Source: Calliopum simillimum
Taxonomy: Eukaryota > Arthropoda > Insecta > Diptera > Lauxaniidae
Direction: 5' to 3'
NCBI GenBank assembly: GCA_951812925.1
Contig: OX638371.1
Location: 84,515,697 to 84,579,696, forward strand
DNA: 64,000 nucleotides
Shown: in pieces, positions 42,935 through 56,060 of the stretch
Layout of the letters: every line of letters begins with the position of its first letter
How positions within the stretch are numbered: the first letter of the stretch is position 1
Notes under the pieces: model-generated
The model's input: the letters and a program-made list of their open reading frames with translations, nothing else
Databases searched by the model: none
Told to the model about the DNA's origin: nothing
Translations under genes and position numbers: made by a program

Positions 42935-43412
42935 CTGTGTTTACAATTTTTAAGGATACAACAGTTTCGAAATTATATTTGTTTGCACTTAAAATACCTT
43001 CATTAAATGGATGAAAACTCAAAAACAAAGGATCCAATTGAAAAAGTCAAAGGATAAGCTTTAAAGAGACAGACTGAGCATAGTGTTGTGTGTTTGAATA
43101 TGGCAAGTGAATGAATGAATAAAAAAAAAGGGAAAAGAGATTAAATTTTAAGTTTTTTTCAAAATTCCGTTTTTCAAAATCGCATTTTCTAAAATCCCGT
43201 TTTCCAAAATCCTGTTTTACTTAAAAAAATCCCGTTTTTCAAAAAATTTCTAATTTAAGAATCCCGAGATTCTGAAGATATTCCCTACTCTTTGCATTAC
43301 CCAGAACCAACAGTGTGGACGTGGTAGAGAGCTGGCCCCTATTTTTTTTATATATTATATTTTCTTGGTTTTTTTAAATTTTATATTTTTTTAAATTTTT
43401 TGCATTGCCTTT
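42935..43412. other. AT-rich DNA with AAAATCCCGTTTT micro-repeats
   Basis: Between 43160 and 43235 the motif AAAATCCCGTTTT or close variants occurs about five times. CAATTGAAAAAGTCAAAGG near 43035 resembles an FB-C arm motif (CAATTGAAAAAGTTAAAAA at 39108). No gene. Confidence 0.45.
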
Positions 43413-43414
43413 TT

Positions 43415-43862
43415 GTTACACTAAAGTTTGTAAATTGATAAATCTTATTTAATGGTCCCATTCACTTTGAAATGTTCTTTTTATTTATAAAAAAATATTT
43501 CTTGGTGAAAAAATTTGTTTTTGCCTAGTACACTTTTTACGTAAGATGCTTTCCTCCCGATTAAAAAAAGATTTTGTCCTGCCGCGGGCGTTCAAAAGCC
43601 AAAAACTCCCATGTAGCGTCCGAATCCCATCTTGAGTCATACATCATTTTAAAGCTTATAAGTTATGATTTAATTTAAAGTACTTTTAAAAAAAATTTAA
43701 GGGGCTTTTTTTAAGAAAAATTCAAAATCATTTTTAAGTGTAAAAAATTTTGGTGAAAAAAAATTTTTTTCACCAAGAAATATTTTTTTATAAAAAGAAC
43801 ATTTCAAAATGAATGAGACCATTAACTTAGATTTATCAATTCACAAACTTTAGTACAAGCTA
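43415..43862. repeat. ~450-bp hairpin repeat with ~100-bp arms
   Basis: The left arm (43415-43516: ACTAAAGTTTGTAAATTGAT, AAATGTTCTTTTTAT, ATTTCTTGGTGAAAAAA) is inverted at 43760-43860. The spacer is about 245 bp and contains an unusual GC-rich stretch, CCTGCCGCGGGCG. Confidence 0.82.
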
Positions 43863-44057
43863 TTAATTCTTGAAGAAACACCCTTTTCATGAAAATGACT
43901 AAAAACGCCAAATTTAACACCCTGTATTTTAACAACAAATGGTACTAGGACCAAATCCTCCCGGATTGTTGTTCTTGCACACCGGATCTACCATATTGCC
44001 AAATTTGAGCGAAATCGGAGAAAAAAAATTTTTTTTTGGTACACTTGGCATGGAGTG

Positions 44058-44130
44058 CTTCATATATATTCTTGATCAGCGTCACCTGCTGAGTCGATAT
44101 AGCCATGTCCGTCTGTCTGGCTGGCAGGCA

Positions 44131-44183
<53 letters not shown>

Positions 44184-44764
44184 TGTGTTGAAATACACTT
44201 TTTGGGAAAACTGAGCAAGATAATTCAATGAAATTTGGTACACTGCCTCCGTCGTCAAAGTTAGCTCGGGGGATTGAAAATGAGCAAAATCGGTCAACGG
44301 ACACGACTACCACCCGTACAAAAAATATATTCAAAATGCAATTTTAGGAGTATTTGCCATGACAATGCAACCACAATACACATAAGTACGCGCAAACTCT
44401 GAGAAAAAACTGACCGAATTCGGACAAGAGGGCGTGGCACCTCTCATATAAGCAAAAGCTTCAAAACGCTATACTGAAAGCGTTTTTTGAGATATTCAAA
44501 CCAAATTTGACTCAGGCACTAAGAAATATGAATGAAAGCTCTCAGAAAAAATTGTGTGAAATCGGACAAGGGGGCGTGGCACCTCCCATAAAAGCAAAAG
44601 TTTCAAAATGCTATACTGAAAGAGTTTTTTGAGATAATCCAACTAAATTTCACTATGACACTAAAAACTATAAATGCAAGCTCTGAACAAAAACTGGGTG
44701 TACTCCGAAAAGAGGGCGTGGCACCTCCCTTATAATAAAAATTTTTAAAATACTGCAGTGTAAC
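44058..44764 (-). mobile_element. mini-me/DINE-1-like element, copy b
   Basis: Same family as 24005-24671, in inverse orientation and truncated at both ends. Three ~143-bp units are visible (GAGGGCGTGGCACCTC at about 44429, 44572, 44713). It carries GTCCGTCTGTCTGGC followed by a (GGCT)n microsatellite. Frames encoding AGWL- or PASQ-type repeats come from that microsatellite. Confidence 0.75.
44126..44182 (+). repeat. (GGCT)n microsatellite in the mini-me-like element
   Basis: About 13 GGCT units, preceded by GGCAGGCA variants and GTCTGTCT units. Confidence 0.95.
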
Positions 44765-47700
44765 AGATTATAGCATTGAATTCTGCGAGAAATTTAGACA
44801 TTTTTGCGATTTTTTTGATTGAATTTTATTTATTCCTAAAAAGTTCAGATTCTATGATTTTTCAATTTATAAGAACTCGAGTACTATATTCAACTCAAAA
44901 AATGTTCTTTAAAACTCCTTTATTAGCCCAGGAAAATAAGACAAAAAAAGAGCTGCTGTGCGAAATAATTCCAAGTGAATTTTTTTCACTGGAATTATCT
45001 TTATTAATGCATGATAAATAAAGTGTGAAAATTCCATTGCAAAGTCGTGTGCGCATAAAAAGTTATTAAGGCTCAAAGGTCGCTAAAATCAGTTTTTTGC
45101 AAATATCTCGCTAATGGTAACGTTTACAGAAAAATGTTGTTCTCCAATTTTGTAGCAAATTTCCTACGAAAGTGCGTTAAAATTTTTTTCGTACGACTTA
45201 TAGTTTAGAAGATCACCCAGTTTAAAAAGTTGTTAACAGTTGTGATATGAAATGCTACCTATGGGTTCATATTAAAATTTATTACTTTTTGAATTGCGAT
45301 ACCTTTTCAATGAGAAGTCGTACAAACAAAATTAAAATGCCGTTTAAAAGATGATTTAATTTTCTATTTACCATACTCATTTTTTTTTCGAGCTACTCAT
45401 GGCTTAAAAAATATTTTTGAAAAACCGTTAAGACTTCGAAAATTCTGGTTTTTGAAGGATATCTCCGAATCTGTAAGTGCTACGATAAAAAGTATGAGAC
45501 CAACTTTGTAGAGAATCACAAAATCTACAAAACATAAGCGATAAGTGTACACATACAATAGAAGTAACCGTACAGAAGATATTCGATAAAAACCGGTTTT
45601 TTGGCATTTTCAGGTTTTTTTTTGGAATATCTTCTAACATCTACATCTTCTACATCTACATCTTCATCTTCAACATCCTCGTCAAATATTTTTGGAGATA
45701 GTACGAATTTGGATTTTGGGAGCATGGCAACGCCCATTTTTATATGTAGGTACACTAAATTTCATTTATTTGCTCAAATATTTTCAGTGATATAAATAAT
45801 TATTTGGGGGGATAGAATCGCTAATTTTTCTAGGACGTGTCCGTGATATCACTAACACATTTCACATTACTCTGCAGCAAGTTTGATCTCATTTGAAATA
45901 TTTTTGACAGTAAATTGGTTATTCGATTCAAATATTATCTAGTCTTTTGTACGGGGGTTATTATACCTTTACTACAAAGGATGCTATTCGTAAAATTTAA
46001 GAACAATTGGAAAAGTTTATAGCTATCCTGTGTCATTAAAAAAGAATAGTAATTTTCCAGGAATTTTGCATAACCATGAAAAATTGGTTCCTGCAAATTC
46101 AAGCAAGGTTGTCTTGAAACTTTGCATGTGTATTATCAATTAAGAGCTCAGATTCGTACGCTTCATCGAATTATACTTCATAAGGGTAAACCTGTTAAGT
46201 CAAAAGTTCATTGCATTTTTATTTTGTGCCAATTTAATATGCGAAATTTTATTATAAAGCCATACAAAAGTAAGTGTTATTAAAGTTATGTCGGTTTTGT
46301 ATTATAACCATGTAAAAATACAGAAATTTTTAACTGTTTCTTATTGGTTTGAATTGAAACATTAAAAATTTTTCAAGATTGCAACATAAAAGAAATTTAT
46401 CAAACGGCAAGTTAACTTTTCTTACACTCAACCTTAAGGCGCAAAACTTAAAATTTTGAAAGACAGTCAAAAGTTCACGTACACAGACAGACGTAACTAG
46501 ACAAATAGACGTACAGGCAGAAGGCAGACCAACAAACGAACAGACACACATATATGCAACAGAATAAAGAATAAAGAACTCAAATGAAAAAAGATAAGAA
46601 AACGTGAGCCATTGCATTGCCAACAAATGCTGCATATCCCCAAGGGGCGCAAAATCAAATTATTGTGAAACTTACATTTTCGATCAATCGTGACAAGAAC
46701 GAAAAATCAAATAAAAATAAAAGGAGAGAACTCTTCTGGTAAATAGAATAAAAAGTAAAATGAAATAGAATGAAGCGTGAGATGGAAAAATAAATAGAGA
46801 GAATAAACAAAAAAAATAAAAATTTAAAAACAAAGTTTAGAAAGAAAAATGATAATGTTTAAATGTAAAAGAAAACAAAATGAAAAAGAAACCGGCAACC
46901 GTCATCATCAACATCGTCAACAACTTTAACAGACAGCGGTAGCGCTAATGCAGATATGGATGTATAAATGTTGCATGATATATAGCGAAAGCCAGGCACA
47001 TGCAGGATAACACAAACGAGACATGGCTGTACTAAAGGCAATATTCCAGACACAGAAATTATCGAGCAGACAAAATACACAACACAAATATATCGATGCT
47101 TCTAACTATCGATATTTTATATGCTTCAAGAACGACAACCAAGACCTTTCCAAAACTTTACACGAGCCAATATTTTTTTTTTTTTTGTGAAAATTTTTCC
47201 TTCTTTTTATATTTGTTGCACAATTTTAAGCAAACTTTTTGCAATAGGCGCAATTTTGTATTCGGTCGTATCCGTTATGCACTTTTTCACCATCAATTCT
47301 TCTTCAGTAAAAAAAGAAAAAAAAAAAAATAAAAAATGCACCAGCACAGGATAAGAAATGAAAACTTTTTCTTGATTACATTCGGCAGACGGTAGTAGTT
47401 GGATATTGTTGTTACTGCTCTATTGTTGTTGTTCCTACTATGTATTTTGTGGAATTTCTTCATCATGACAGTTGTGTATTTATTCTGCCTACACCCCAAA
47501 ATGCAACTGAATTATTTTTCTTTTTTGTTGATGCAGCTGGGTTCGTTCGGGGTAATTTAAATTTATGCAGCCGTAAAAACGTCGACAAGAGCATCGCTTA
47601 CAAAATTTCATAGGCCTGCTGCTGCTGCTGTTTGTTGTTGAACAACGGTTTTGAGTGGGTCCAACCCACGATGATGATGACTTCTTCCATCTATCCAACC

Positions 47701-48640
47701 AACCAACCAGCCAACGTCTGACTGCTGTGTGCAACTGTCAACTTGCATTAGTTATGCAAATGCTTTTTGTAGCCAAGTTAAGTTGAGTTGAGTTCAGTTC
47801 AGTTTTAGTTCAGTTGTTAGTGGGCTGAGTGTGCAAAGTGCAGCAGTTCTCAGTAAGTTTTACGCGCACTTGGTGCAGAGTTTAAATGGAATTTAAATGA
47901 AATATGACACAAAAATTTTGTTACTATTTTTTGTTATTGTTGTTATTTTTAGTAGCTATTCATTTGAAAATAAAAAACAAAAATAACTTGAAAACTCCCT
48001 TTAATGGTCATTATCACTTTACTGTATATTTACAAAATCAATTTTTGAAGAGTCTGTTTTTTTTTTTTTTTCTCTACGGGAAGTATTAAGTGAAAATAAC
48101 TTGTTTCCATCAAACATGACTACTTTGGTTAATTTGGGTCTATATTATCTTTAATGTATTGGGGCCTTTCCAAACCAAATAAATAATAATAATGACTACT
48201 TTGATTTCCCCCAACAATTTTGACTGATTCACTTAATATTTTCTCCAATGATACATTCAACAAGTACAATTACAGTGTTAAAAGGTCTGGTTCAGCTTCA
48301 GTCTAATTAACATCTCTTATTATCTTGCAGATCTGAAATGTCTCTGTCGGAAACGTTATCGACAATTTCTAAATGAGGTTTAATGTTGGATCGTATTTCT
48401 ATTTTAGCTTAATATAGAGCTTATAAAAAAATGTTAGTCAAGAATTATTAGATGGAGAGTAGCGTTTGTGCTTAGTACCAATGACAAAAACAATGGGCCT
48501 TATCACCAATAAACATTGTCGAGAATTTTTTCTCCACCTCCCCAGCAAGAAATCGCAAAATAAAAAATTTCCTGGAAGGGCAAAATTTACTGGAAAGTAC
48601 AAAGTACGGATATCAATAATAATTTGGAAGGGAATATTAT
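44765..48640. other. Long AT-rich stretch without recognisable genes or mobile elements
   Basis: Simple-sequence islands: ACATCTACATCTTCTACATC (45640-45690), GAAATAGAATGAA-type purine runs (46740-46860), (CTG)n at 47612-47630, CCAACCAACCAACCAGCC (47697), and AGTTGAGTTGAGTTCAGTTC (47785). Several frames of 60-100 codons occur but are low complexity or overlap on both strands. The unique, simple-sequence-rich parts at 46.4-47.9 kb look like single-copy fly intronic or intergenic DNA. Confidence 0.4.
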
Positions 48641-48647
48641 GACATTT

Positions 48648-48878
48648 CGTCAGGTTAAAACTATAACTAGATTTCTAAATTTTTGAAGTTTTGTCTTAGG
48701 TACCTATACAAAAACATGACGAAAATACATGAAATGTAGTTCCCATACAATTTTATGCAAAAAAGCAAAAGTTCAAAACTACAAAATTCCATACAAAAAT
48801 TAAATTTCTAAAAACATATAAATCGTTTTTCTCAAAACGTCAAAAATAGAGATGTCTAGTTGTGGTTTTAACCCGACG
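48648..48878. mobile_element. MITE with 4-bp target duplication, copy 2
   Basis: Termini CGTCAGGTTAAAACTATAAC and CGTCGGGTTAAAACCACAAC (as complement) pair with those of 23675-23931. The flanks are ATTT at 48644-48647 and 48879-48882. The interior differs in length (231 versus 257 bp). Confidence 0.88.
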
Positions 48879-48882
48879 ATTT

Positions 48883-49454
48883 GTTTTAAGAATTTGTTCT
48901 CCATTTTTTAACAGGGACTTCGAAGCGCGAATATGACAACAATATTTTTGATATCCATCCAAGAGTTTCCAACTTATAGCAGTTTTTATAAAAGCTTTAT
49001 GCAGTCCTTCCGATCGTTAAACCCCCAATACTTGATCTGAGCGACAGTTCTTGATTACATATTCTTTCATAGAAAAAACTTTATTAAACTAAATTTGTTC
49101 AAAAAAAGAAATATGAAGTGTCACTTAAGTAAGCTCGACTCTGTTTATCAATGGGAACAGTAATGCTACTTTTTACTTCGTCACTTTTTTTTAGTAAGGC
49201 ACTAAAAAATGCACTGAGCGAGGGAAAAACACTTTATTGCCATCATTGTGTCAAAGTCTTCTACTTTTTTTTTTTTTTTGTTTTTACGAAAATATTTACA
49301 GTAAAAACACTTAAATACTAGGTTCGAAAAATTGGAAATGTGTAACAATACGATTTAATGAGAAAGATTATGACTATTCGATACCATTGGAAAAACTGAA
49401 TAAAACTACTTCCTGGATATGCGGCACAAACCGGAAAATAGTGATTTCTGCACT
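48883..49454. other. AT-rich spacer, right part resembling an FB-C arm
   Basis: No gene. From about 49350, motifs such as ATACCATTGGAAAAACTGAA and TTTCTGCACTTTAA resemble the FB-C right arm at 39095-39235. Confidence 0.45.
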
Positions 49455-49458
49455 TTAA

Positions 49459-50083
49459 CCCCTTGAGACCGATGGGGTCTTATAGGACCCCAAGCATTTT
49501 TTGATACATCACTGTTTTAATTAAAATTAATATCAAGGAGTACTCAAATGCTATTGATATGCTTTACAGAGTTGTTCAGTATAGTCTTAACTACAATTTC
49601 GTTTTAATTGTTTTGCAAAATACGGAACGGTTTTATAGCTATGACCTAAAGTGGTAAAATTTTTTGGCAGTTTTGTTATTTTAAGGCCCAAAACCGAATT
49701 TTTTCGGGTTAGTTTTTTGAACACTGTATCTACAACTTCGTTGGAAATAGAAAAACAAATCTCAAACGGTTTACGACATTTAGGCGTGGCAACTTTGAAA
49801 AGGCAGTTTTGAAGAAATTTTTATAGTACTGTAAAATCCGACCTGGAGCCAACCCAGCGAAACGCAGATAAGGTTTTACGAGTAACATCATGTGCTTTCA
49901 GGAACAGCATTAAAAAAGTGTTGCTTGGATTTTTTTTGTTGCACTGTGGAATATGACTACACCATTTCCGGATATAAGGGGCTTTTCCGGGCCTACTTTT
50001 TTTTCTTAATTAGAACACAAGGAAACTGATTTCGAAGTTCATTTTTCGATATCTACAAGGATCTAGGCTTCGGTCTCAAGGGG
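49459..50083. mobile_element. piggyBac-type non-autonomous element
   Basis: TTAA at 49455-49458 and 50084-50087 flanks a 625-bp element. Its ends, CCCCTTGAGACCGA and the complement of CTTCGGTCTCAAGGGG, are inverted repeats. Duplicated TTAA and C-rich termini are the hallmark of piggyBac. Just inside the left end is a palindrome GGGGTCTTATAGGACCCC. No transposase is present. The target is an FB-C-like arm whose unoccupied version is GCACTTTAAATCAAGGATAA at about 39226. Confidence 0.88.
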
Positions 50084-50087
50084 TTAA

Positions 50088-50665
50088 AGCAAGGATAACT
50101 CGGATCACAGACCTGATAAAGAAAAATGGTTGCCATATTCGATTGCAAAATATTAAAAAAAAAAAAATATAGAAATCTCATTCAAAATTTTATTACACTG
50201 TGTAATTGAAGTTTATATATAAATGACCTTCAGATCCTAATCCTTCTCTAATGTTTACATCTTAATAGTTTTACAATTAAATAGTTGACTAAACAAATGT
50301 TTTTTAAAGAACTTTTCATGACCGAAACATACATTTTCTATTTTTTTTTTTATATTCCAGTATATATATATATATAAAAGTAACTATGGCAATATATTGA
50401 AAGCTCATATAACCACATACAACTAAAAGCTCAATATTGTTGCTATATATCGCTGTTGGATGTGAAAGTTTTACAAAATATTTTCATGATAAAATGGCAC
50501 GGATATGAAATCAAATTTTAACTTTTTAAAACTCAATCAACAACTTGTCAGTCACGTGGGTGCCACTATTGTTAATGTTGTTATTATTTGCGTTGTTGTT
50601 GTTGATTTTGTTGTTGTTGATATTCTTGTTGTGGTTATTTCTGCAAAAACATGTGACGTTTGTAT
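50088..50665. other. AT-rich DNA with (TA)n and (GTT)n tracts
   Basis: (TA)n at 50363-50376 and GTTGTTGTTGATTTTGTTG-type repeats at 50565-50640. No gene. Confidence 0.5.
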
Positions 50666-52204
50666 TGTATTTTTCTACTCAAAACAAAAATAACAAAAAA
50701 AAAAAAACCTTCTGCTACAGTTACTTTATGTGAGGGTAACCAGGTGAATTCAAAAACTTAAAAAATGCTCCCTTATGCTTGAAGCGATTAAATAAATGCG
50801 AGAAAAGAGTGAAAAAATGTATAAAATTTCAAAACATCGTCTTCATATTGACCAACTTTTCTGGTCATTCTTTGAATACGGATATAATCCATAAGACTGT
50901 GTAACACGAAATTTTGAATAAGATCCCTTAAAGTTTTTTCATTTGTATATAAATTACGAAAGCCAATTCCAAATCTGATGATCGTTTTACGCTTTCCAGC
51001 AGGGTATCCGACTTATCCTTGAATTAAGAAGCACAAAATATGTTTTTAAGCATATGTGTGTCGGTTATCCAAGTAGTAGAGGAACTCACTTTTGAAATAA
51101 TGTCCATTGAAGTAAAGGTATTTTCGTATGAGTCACGGTTAAGGAGATATATTTTAACAACTTTCCAAGTTATGAAAAACCGGTTTGTCTTGTTGATTCA
51201 ATGTCGTAGCCTAAAAAGCTGAAAAATCGCAAAAAAAAAACTTGTTTTTTCGTTATTTCAGTTCAGGATATTCCATATTAAAATAATGATATTGATATAA
51301 TTAAAATTTGATTTTTAAGGCCAAACATAGTTTTTTCAAATACCTTTCATAACTTTCAAAACTTGTTACAAAACTTCGAAAATAGCCAACGGTGTTTTTT
51401 GCACTTTTAGGTTAGTATATCTACAAATCCTGACAAATTACCGCAATTTCGGTGGCGGACTCAGATTCAGCATCAAAAAATACATCTAAAGTTACTATTT
51501 CGGTTTTTATTTGTTGGTTTTATTTTTTTATGATTTTTTTGATTTACATGGAAATTTTAGTACAATTTTCAAAATGAGATTTTTTAAAACGGCCCGACGG
51601 ATTTTTTAAATTTTTACTCCACAGTGTTAAAAAAACTCCAAAGAAAAACTTTCTGTAAGAACTTTAACTGTGCACGCACTTTTAGGTCGAACGATCCATT
51701 TCACCGCCGCACAGTGGTGTGAAAAGCATATACGAGTATTATGGACAAACGACAATTCCTGGGACTCCAGTTGATGAATTTGAATAATTTTTTTTTTTTT
51801 TCAAACTCTTTGTTATCGATACGGTTTCAACTTCCACGAGCAGAATTCCAAAATTCGAAAATCTAAAAAGGCCAATCCAATATGACAGACTTTAATTTTA
51901 CATAAAAAATCTAATTTTATTTAAAAATTACAAAAAATTATAAAAAAATGTAGCTTATAGGTTGGTTATGGTTTTTAATAATTTTTTGCTGTGATTTTGC
52001 TGTGGAAAGAAAAATTTTGCAGCTCGAAAATTTTAGGGTGTTTCAAAAATTTTGAATTTTTTTCAGTGCAAAATTTAAAAAATTTTTAACTTGTAATTCG
52101 CATCTTTTTTTGTGATTTTTCTGTAACACCAACAATTTTTTAGCTGTAGTTTTTCTTTAAAAAATTAAGAATAAAAAAAGCGGAAAAATTGTTTTGCCCA
52201 GTTT

Positions 52205-52745
52205 TATTTATTTTTTCAACCAGACGAATCCGCGGGAAGAGTAGGCGATGAAATCTTTTGAAGCAGAAACTTCGAGCAGGTTTCGAGCTGAGCTTGAATG
52301 AAGTGTTTTCCGGAAAACCTTAAATTTCCCCGGAAAATCCCAAAAAAATTTTTAAGGGCTTACTTAATTTTTTCAGTCAGACGAACCCATGAGAATATTT
52401 GGCGATCATATCATTTGACACACGAATTTCGAGATAGTCATTTCGAGCTCATCAAAAGCGAAAAGTGTTTTTCGGAAAACCCCCAACTTTCCCGGAAAAT
52501 CGCAAAAAACCTTTTTTTATGGCGGTGCCATGACATAATCCCCACGGTTGTAATTCCCGTTTCGTAAATGGGGATTAAGTCAGAATAATTTGCGGACATA
52601 AAAAACTTAAAACTTACTTAAACTTTATTACAAACTGATCCGCAAAGCCAGTGTTGGATTTTGGGAGTTTTAAACCCTGAGCTTACCCTACTTATGTAAA
52701 TTAACTGTGGCTAGCAAACTAGGTGTTTGATATATTATGACTGAT
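52205..52745 (-). repeat. FB-A foldback family, copy in first duplicate
   Basis: Arm units with CAGACGAATCCGCGGGAAGA and TTTTCCGGAAAACC (52220-52510) precede the core motif GGCGGTGCCATGACATAATC (52521) and AGTGTTGGATTTTGGGAG. This is the FB-A order in reverse. The far arm is missing. Confidence 0.82.
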
Positions 52746-52914
52746 CTGCGTAAAGGGTTAGCGATTAAATTTTTTAACGTCAAAACTGTCTTTAAAATCG
52801 AATATATTTGAAGTTTTAAGACGTTTTTTGGAACGCCTTCAAAAAATCTCAAAATGAAGACTTTATTTAAAAATTTAAAAATTTTTTTTTTCAAGAATAA
52901 AAAAAAAAACAAAC

Positions 52915-53015
52915 AATGGAAAATTCACACGTATTTCTTGGACAATTCTAAGCATTTGGAACCACGTACGCTTTTTTCATAAGATGCCTTCCTCTTGAGT
53001 AAAAAAAGCATTTTA
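52915..53015. repeat. FB-B arm fragment, first duplicate
   Basis: AATTCACACGTATTTCTTGG, CAATTCTAAGCATTT, and CATAAGATG with GAGTAAAAAAAGCATTTTAC resemble 34785-34880 in the FB-B right arm. Confidence 0.65.
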
Positions 53016-53372
53016 CCTTTCACGGGGCTGCTGAGCAGCATTGTTCTAACGTTTAACTGACTGACCGACATAATTGTTTTATATGTGCACTACACAATCT
53101 GTATAACAATTCTCAACCTTAAGAAATTAATTTTATCACCATCAAAATCATGACATGTTTGAGACTATATATCAGCCGCCTGTTCTATAGTTCCTTGACT
53201 GACCTACAGTTTATGTGTGTACACAAATACTATAACCAACTGAAACAAAACCAGGTCTTAGAAACGCAAAAGTCATTAATAAGCGCTGGCTCTTAGACTA
53301 TTACGCCTTTTTGCATTCCAGGTGACGATATACAGATTCCCAATAACATTTTTTCAAAATCATTTTTTATTA

Positions 53373-53487
53373 GCCGTGTTCGTTGAAAAAAAACTCTATG
53401 AATATTTGTAAATTCATAAAGTTTTTAGCAAAAAGCGTTCGTTGAAACTTAAAATTTGATACTTTCGTCATTTTCAACGAACACGGC
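53373..53487. mobile_element. Short ~115-bp TIR MITE
   Basis: GCCGTGTTCGTTGAAAA at 53373 and its complement ending at 53487 are perfect inverted ends flanked by TA on both sides. The motif CGTTCGTTGAAA also occurs internally. An identical copy in the second duplicate lies at 56688-56802. Confidence 0.8.
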
Positions 53488-55519
53488 TATTGGAATTTAG
53501 CAGAACTCACAATTGAACATTCTGTTTGAGATAGATCTCGATAACATCTGGCAACTCTATCAATTATATTTCTGCTATGTATGTGTAAATTAAAGCAAAC
53601 TTTTGACATTACATTTCGCAAACATTCCGGGACAAGTTTTTGTTTTATTTTGTTTCCGTTCTTATATTTTTTTTTTATTCTCAACTTCTTAATGTTATGT
53701 TTTGTTTTGTTGGATTTCCTCTTATGGCATTTGTTGCTGTTATTTTTATTTCATTGTTTTTTTTTCCGCAGTGCGAATTATAAACAAGTTAACGGAGAAT
53801 TTGTTGTAAAATTAGATTACAACTAAAGAAAATGTTGATGGCTTTGCAGATGATTTTTGATGTTTTTATGTTCTTATTCTTGTTCTGGTTGTCATTTGTA
53901 AACTTTTTTGTTGTTGTTGTTGCAGTTTTGCTAAATTCTAACAAAATATCTATTATATTTCCACCAAATGATATTTGATTTGTATTTTTCTACTCAAAAC
54001 AAAAATAACAAAAAAAAAAAAACCTTCTGCTACAGTTACTTTATGTGAGGGTAACCAGGTGAATTCAAAAACTTAAAAAATGCTCCCTTATGCTTGAAGC
54101 GATTAAATAAATGCGAGAAAAGAGTGAAAAAATGTATAAAATTTCAAAACATCGTCTTCATATTGACCAACTTTTCTGGTCATTCTTTGAATACGGATAT
54201 AATCCATAAGACTGTGTAACACGAAATTTTGAATAAGATCCCTTAAAGTTTTTTCATTTGTATATAAATTACGAAAGCCAATTCCAAATCTGATGATCGT
54301 TTTACGCTTTCCAGCAGGGTATCCGACTTATCCTTGAATTAAGAAGCACAAAATATGTTTTTAAGCATATGTGTGTCGGTTATCCAAGTAGTAGAGGAAC
54401 TCACTTTTGAAATAATGTCCATTGAAGTAAAGGTATTTTCGTATGAGTCACGGTTAAGGAGATATATTTTAACAACTTTCCAAGTTATGAAAAACCGGTT
54501 TGTCTTGTTGATTCAATGTCGTAGCCTAAAAAGCTGAAAAATCGCAAAAAAAAAACTTGTTTTTTCGTTATTTCAGTTCAGGATATTCCATATTAAAATA
54601 ATGATATTGATATAATTAAAATTTGATTTTTAAGGCCAAACATAGTTTTTTCAAATACCTTTCATAACTTTCAAAACTTGTTACAAAACTTCGAAAATAG
54701 CCAACGGTGTTTTTTGCACTTTTAGGTTAGTATATCTACAAATCCTGACAAATTACCGCAATTTCGGTGGCGGACTCAGATTCAGCATCAAAAAATACAT
54801 CTAAAGTTACTATTTCGGTTTTTATTTGTTGGTTTTATTTTTTTATGATTTTTTTGATTTACATGGAAATTTTAGTACAATTTTCAAAATGAGATTTTTT
54901 AAAACGGCCCGACGGATTTTTTAAATTTTTACTCCACAGTGTTAAAAAAACTCCAAAGAAAAACTTTCTGTAAGAACTTTAACTGTGCACGCACTTTTAG
55001 GTCGAACGATCCATTTCACCGCCGCACAGTGGTGTGAAAAGCATATACGAGTATTATGGACAAACGACAATTCCTGGGACTCCAGTTGATGAATTTGAAT
55101 AATTTTTTTTTTTTTTCAAACTCTTTGTTATCGATACGGTTTCAACTTCCACGAGCAGAATTCCAAAATTCGAAAATCTAAAAAGGCCAATCCAATATGA
55201 CAGACTTTAATTTTACATAAAAAATCTAATTTTATTTAAAAATTACAAAAAATTATAAAAAAATGTAGCTTATAGGTTGGTTATGGTTTTTAATAATTTT
55301 TTGCTGTGATTTTGCTGTGGAAAGAAAAATTTTGCAGCTCGAAAATTTTAGGGTGTTTCAAAAATTTTGAATTTTTTTCAGTGCAAAATTTAAAAAATTT
55401 TTAACTTGTAATTCGCATCTTTTTTTGTGATTTTTCTGTAACACCAACAATTTTTTAGCTGTAGTTTTTCTTTAAAAAATTAAGAATAAAAAAAGCGGAA
55501 AAATTGTTTTGCCCAGTTT

Positions 55520-56060
55520 TATTTATTTTTTCAACCAGACGAATCCGCGGGAAGAGTAGGCGATGAAATCTTTTGAAGCAGAAACTTCGAGCAGGTTTCG
55601 AGCTGAGCTTGAATGAAGTGTTTTCCGGAAAACCTTAAATTTCCCCGGAAAATCCCAAAAAAATTTTTAAGGGCTTACTTAATTTTTTCAGTCAGACGAA
55701 CCCATGAGAATATTTGGCGATCATATCATTTGACACACGAATTTCGAGATAGTCATTTCGAGCTCATCAAAAGCGAAAAGTGTTTTTCGGAAAACCCCCA
55801 ACTTTCCCGGAAAATCGCAAAAAACCTTTTTTTATGGCGGTGCCATGACATAATCCCCACGGTTGTAATTCCCGTTTCGTAAATGGGGATTAAGTCAGAA
55901 TAATTTGCGGACATAAAAAACTTAAAACTTACTTAAACTTTATTACAAACTGATCCGCAAAGCCAGTGTTGGATTTTGGGAGTTTTAAACCCTGAGCTTA
56001 CCCTACTTATGTAAATTAACTGTGGCTAGCAAACTAGGTGTTTGATATATTATGACTGAT
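55520..56060 (-). repeat. FB-A foldback family, copy in second duplicate
   Basis: Identical counterpart of 52205-52745, including GGCGGTGCCATGACATAATC at 55836. Confidence 0.82.

Larger units (their letters stand above)
50666..53977 (+). repeat. 3.3-kb tandem duplication, first copy
   Basis: Every part compared is identical to 53981-57292 (offset 3315), including homopolymers such as the A13 near 50695 and the T14 near 51788. The unit contains a T-rich region, an FB-A arm, an FB-B-like piece and a small MITE, and no gene. Confidence 0.97.

Noticed and set aside
43939..44334. Frames with AGWL or PASQ repeats (also at 59075-59557)
   Set aside because: The repeats come from a tetranucleotide microsatellite inside a mini-me-like element and are open on both strands.
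46330..47080. Minus-strand frames of 73-101 codons
   Set aside because: Simple-sequence-rich, no domain and no supporting context.
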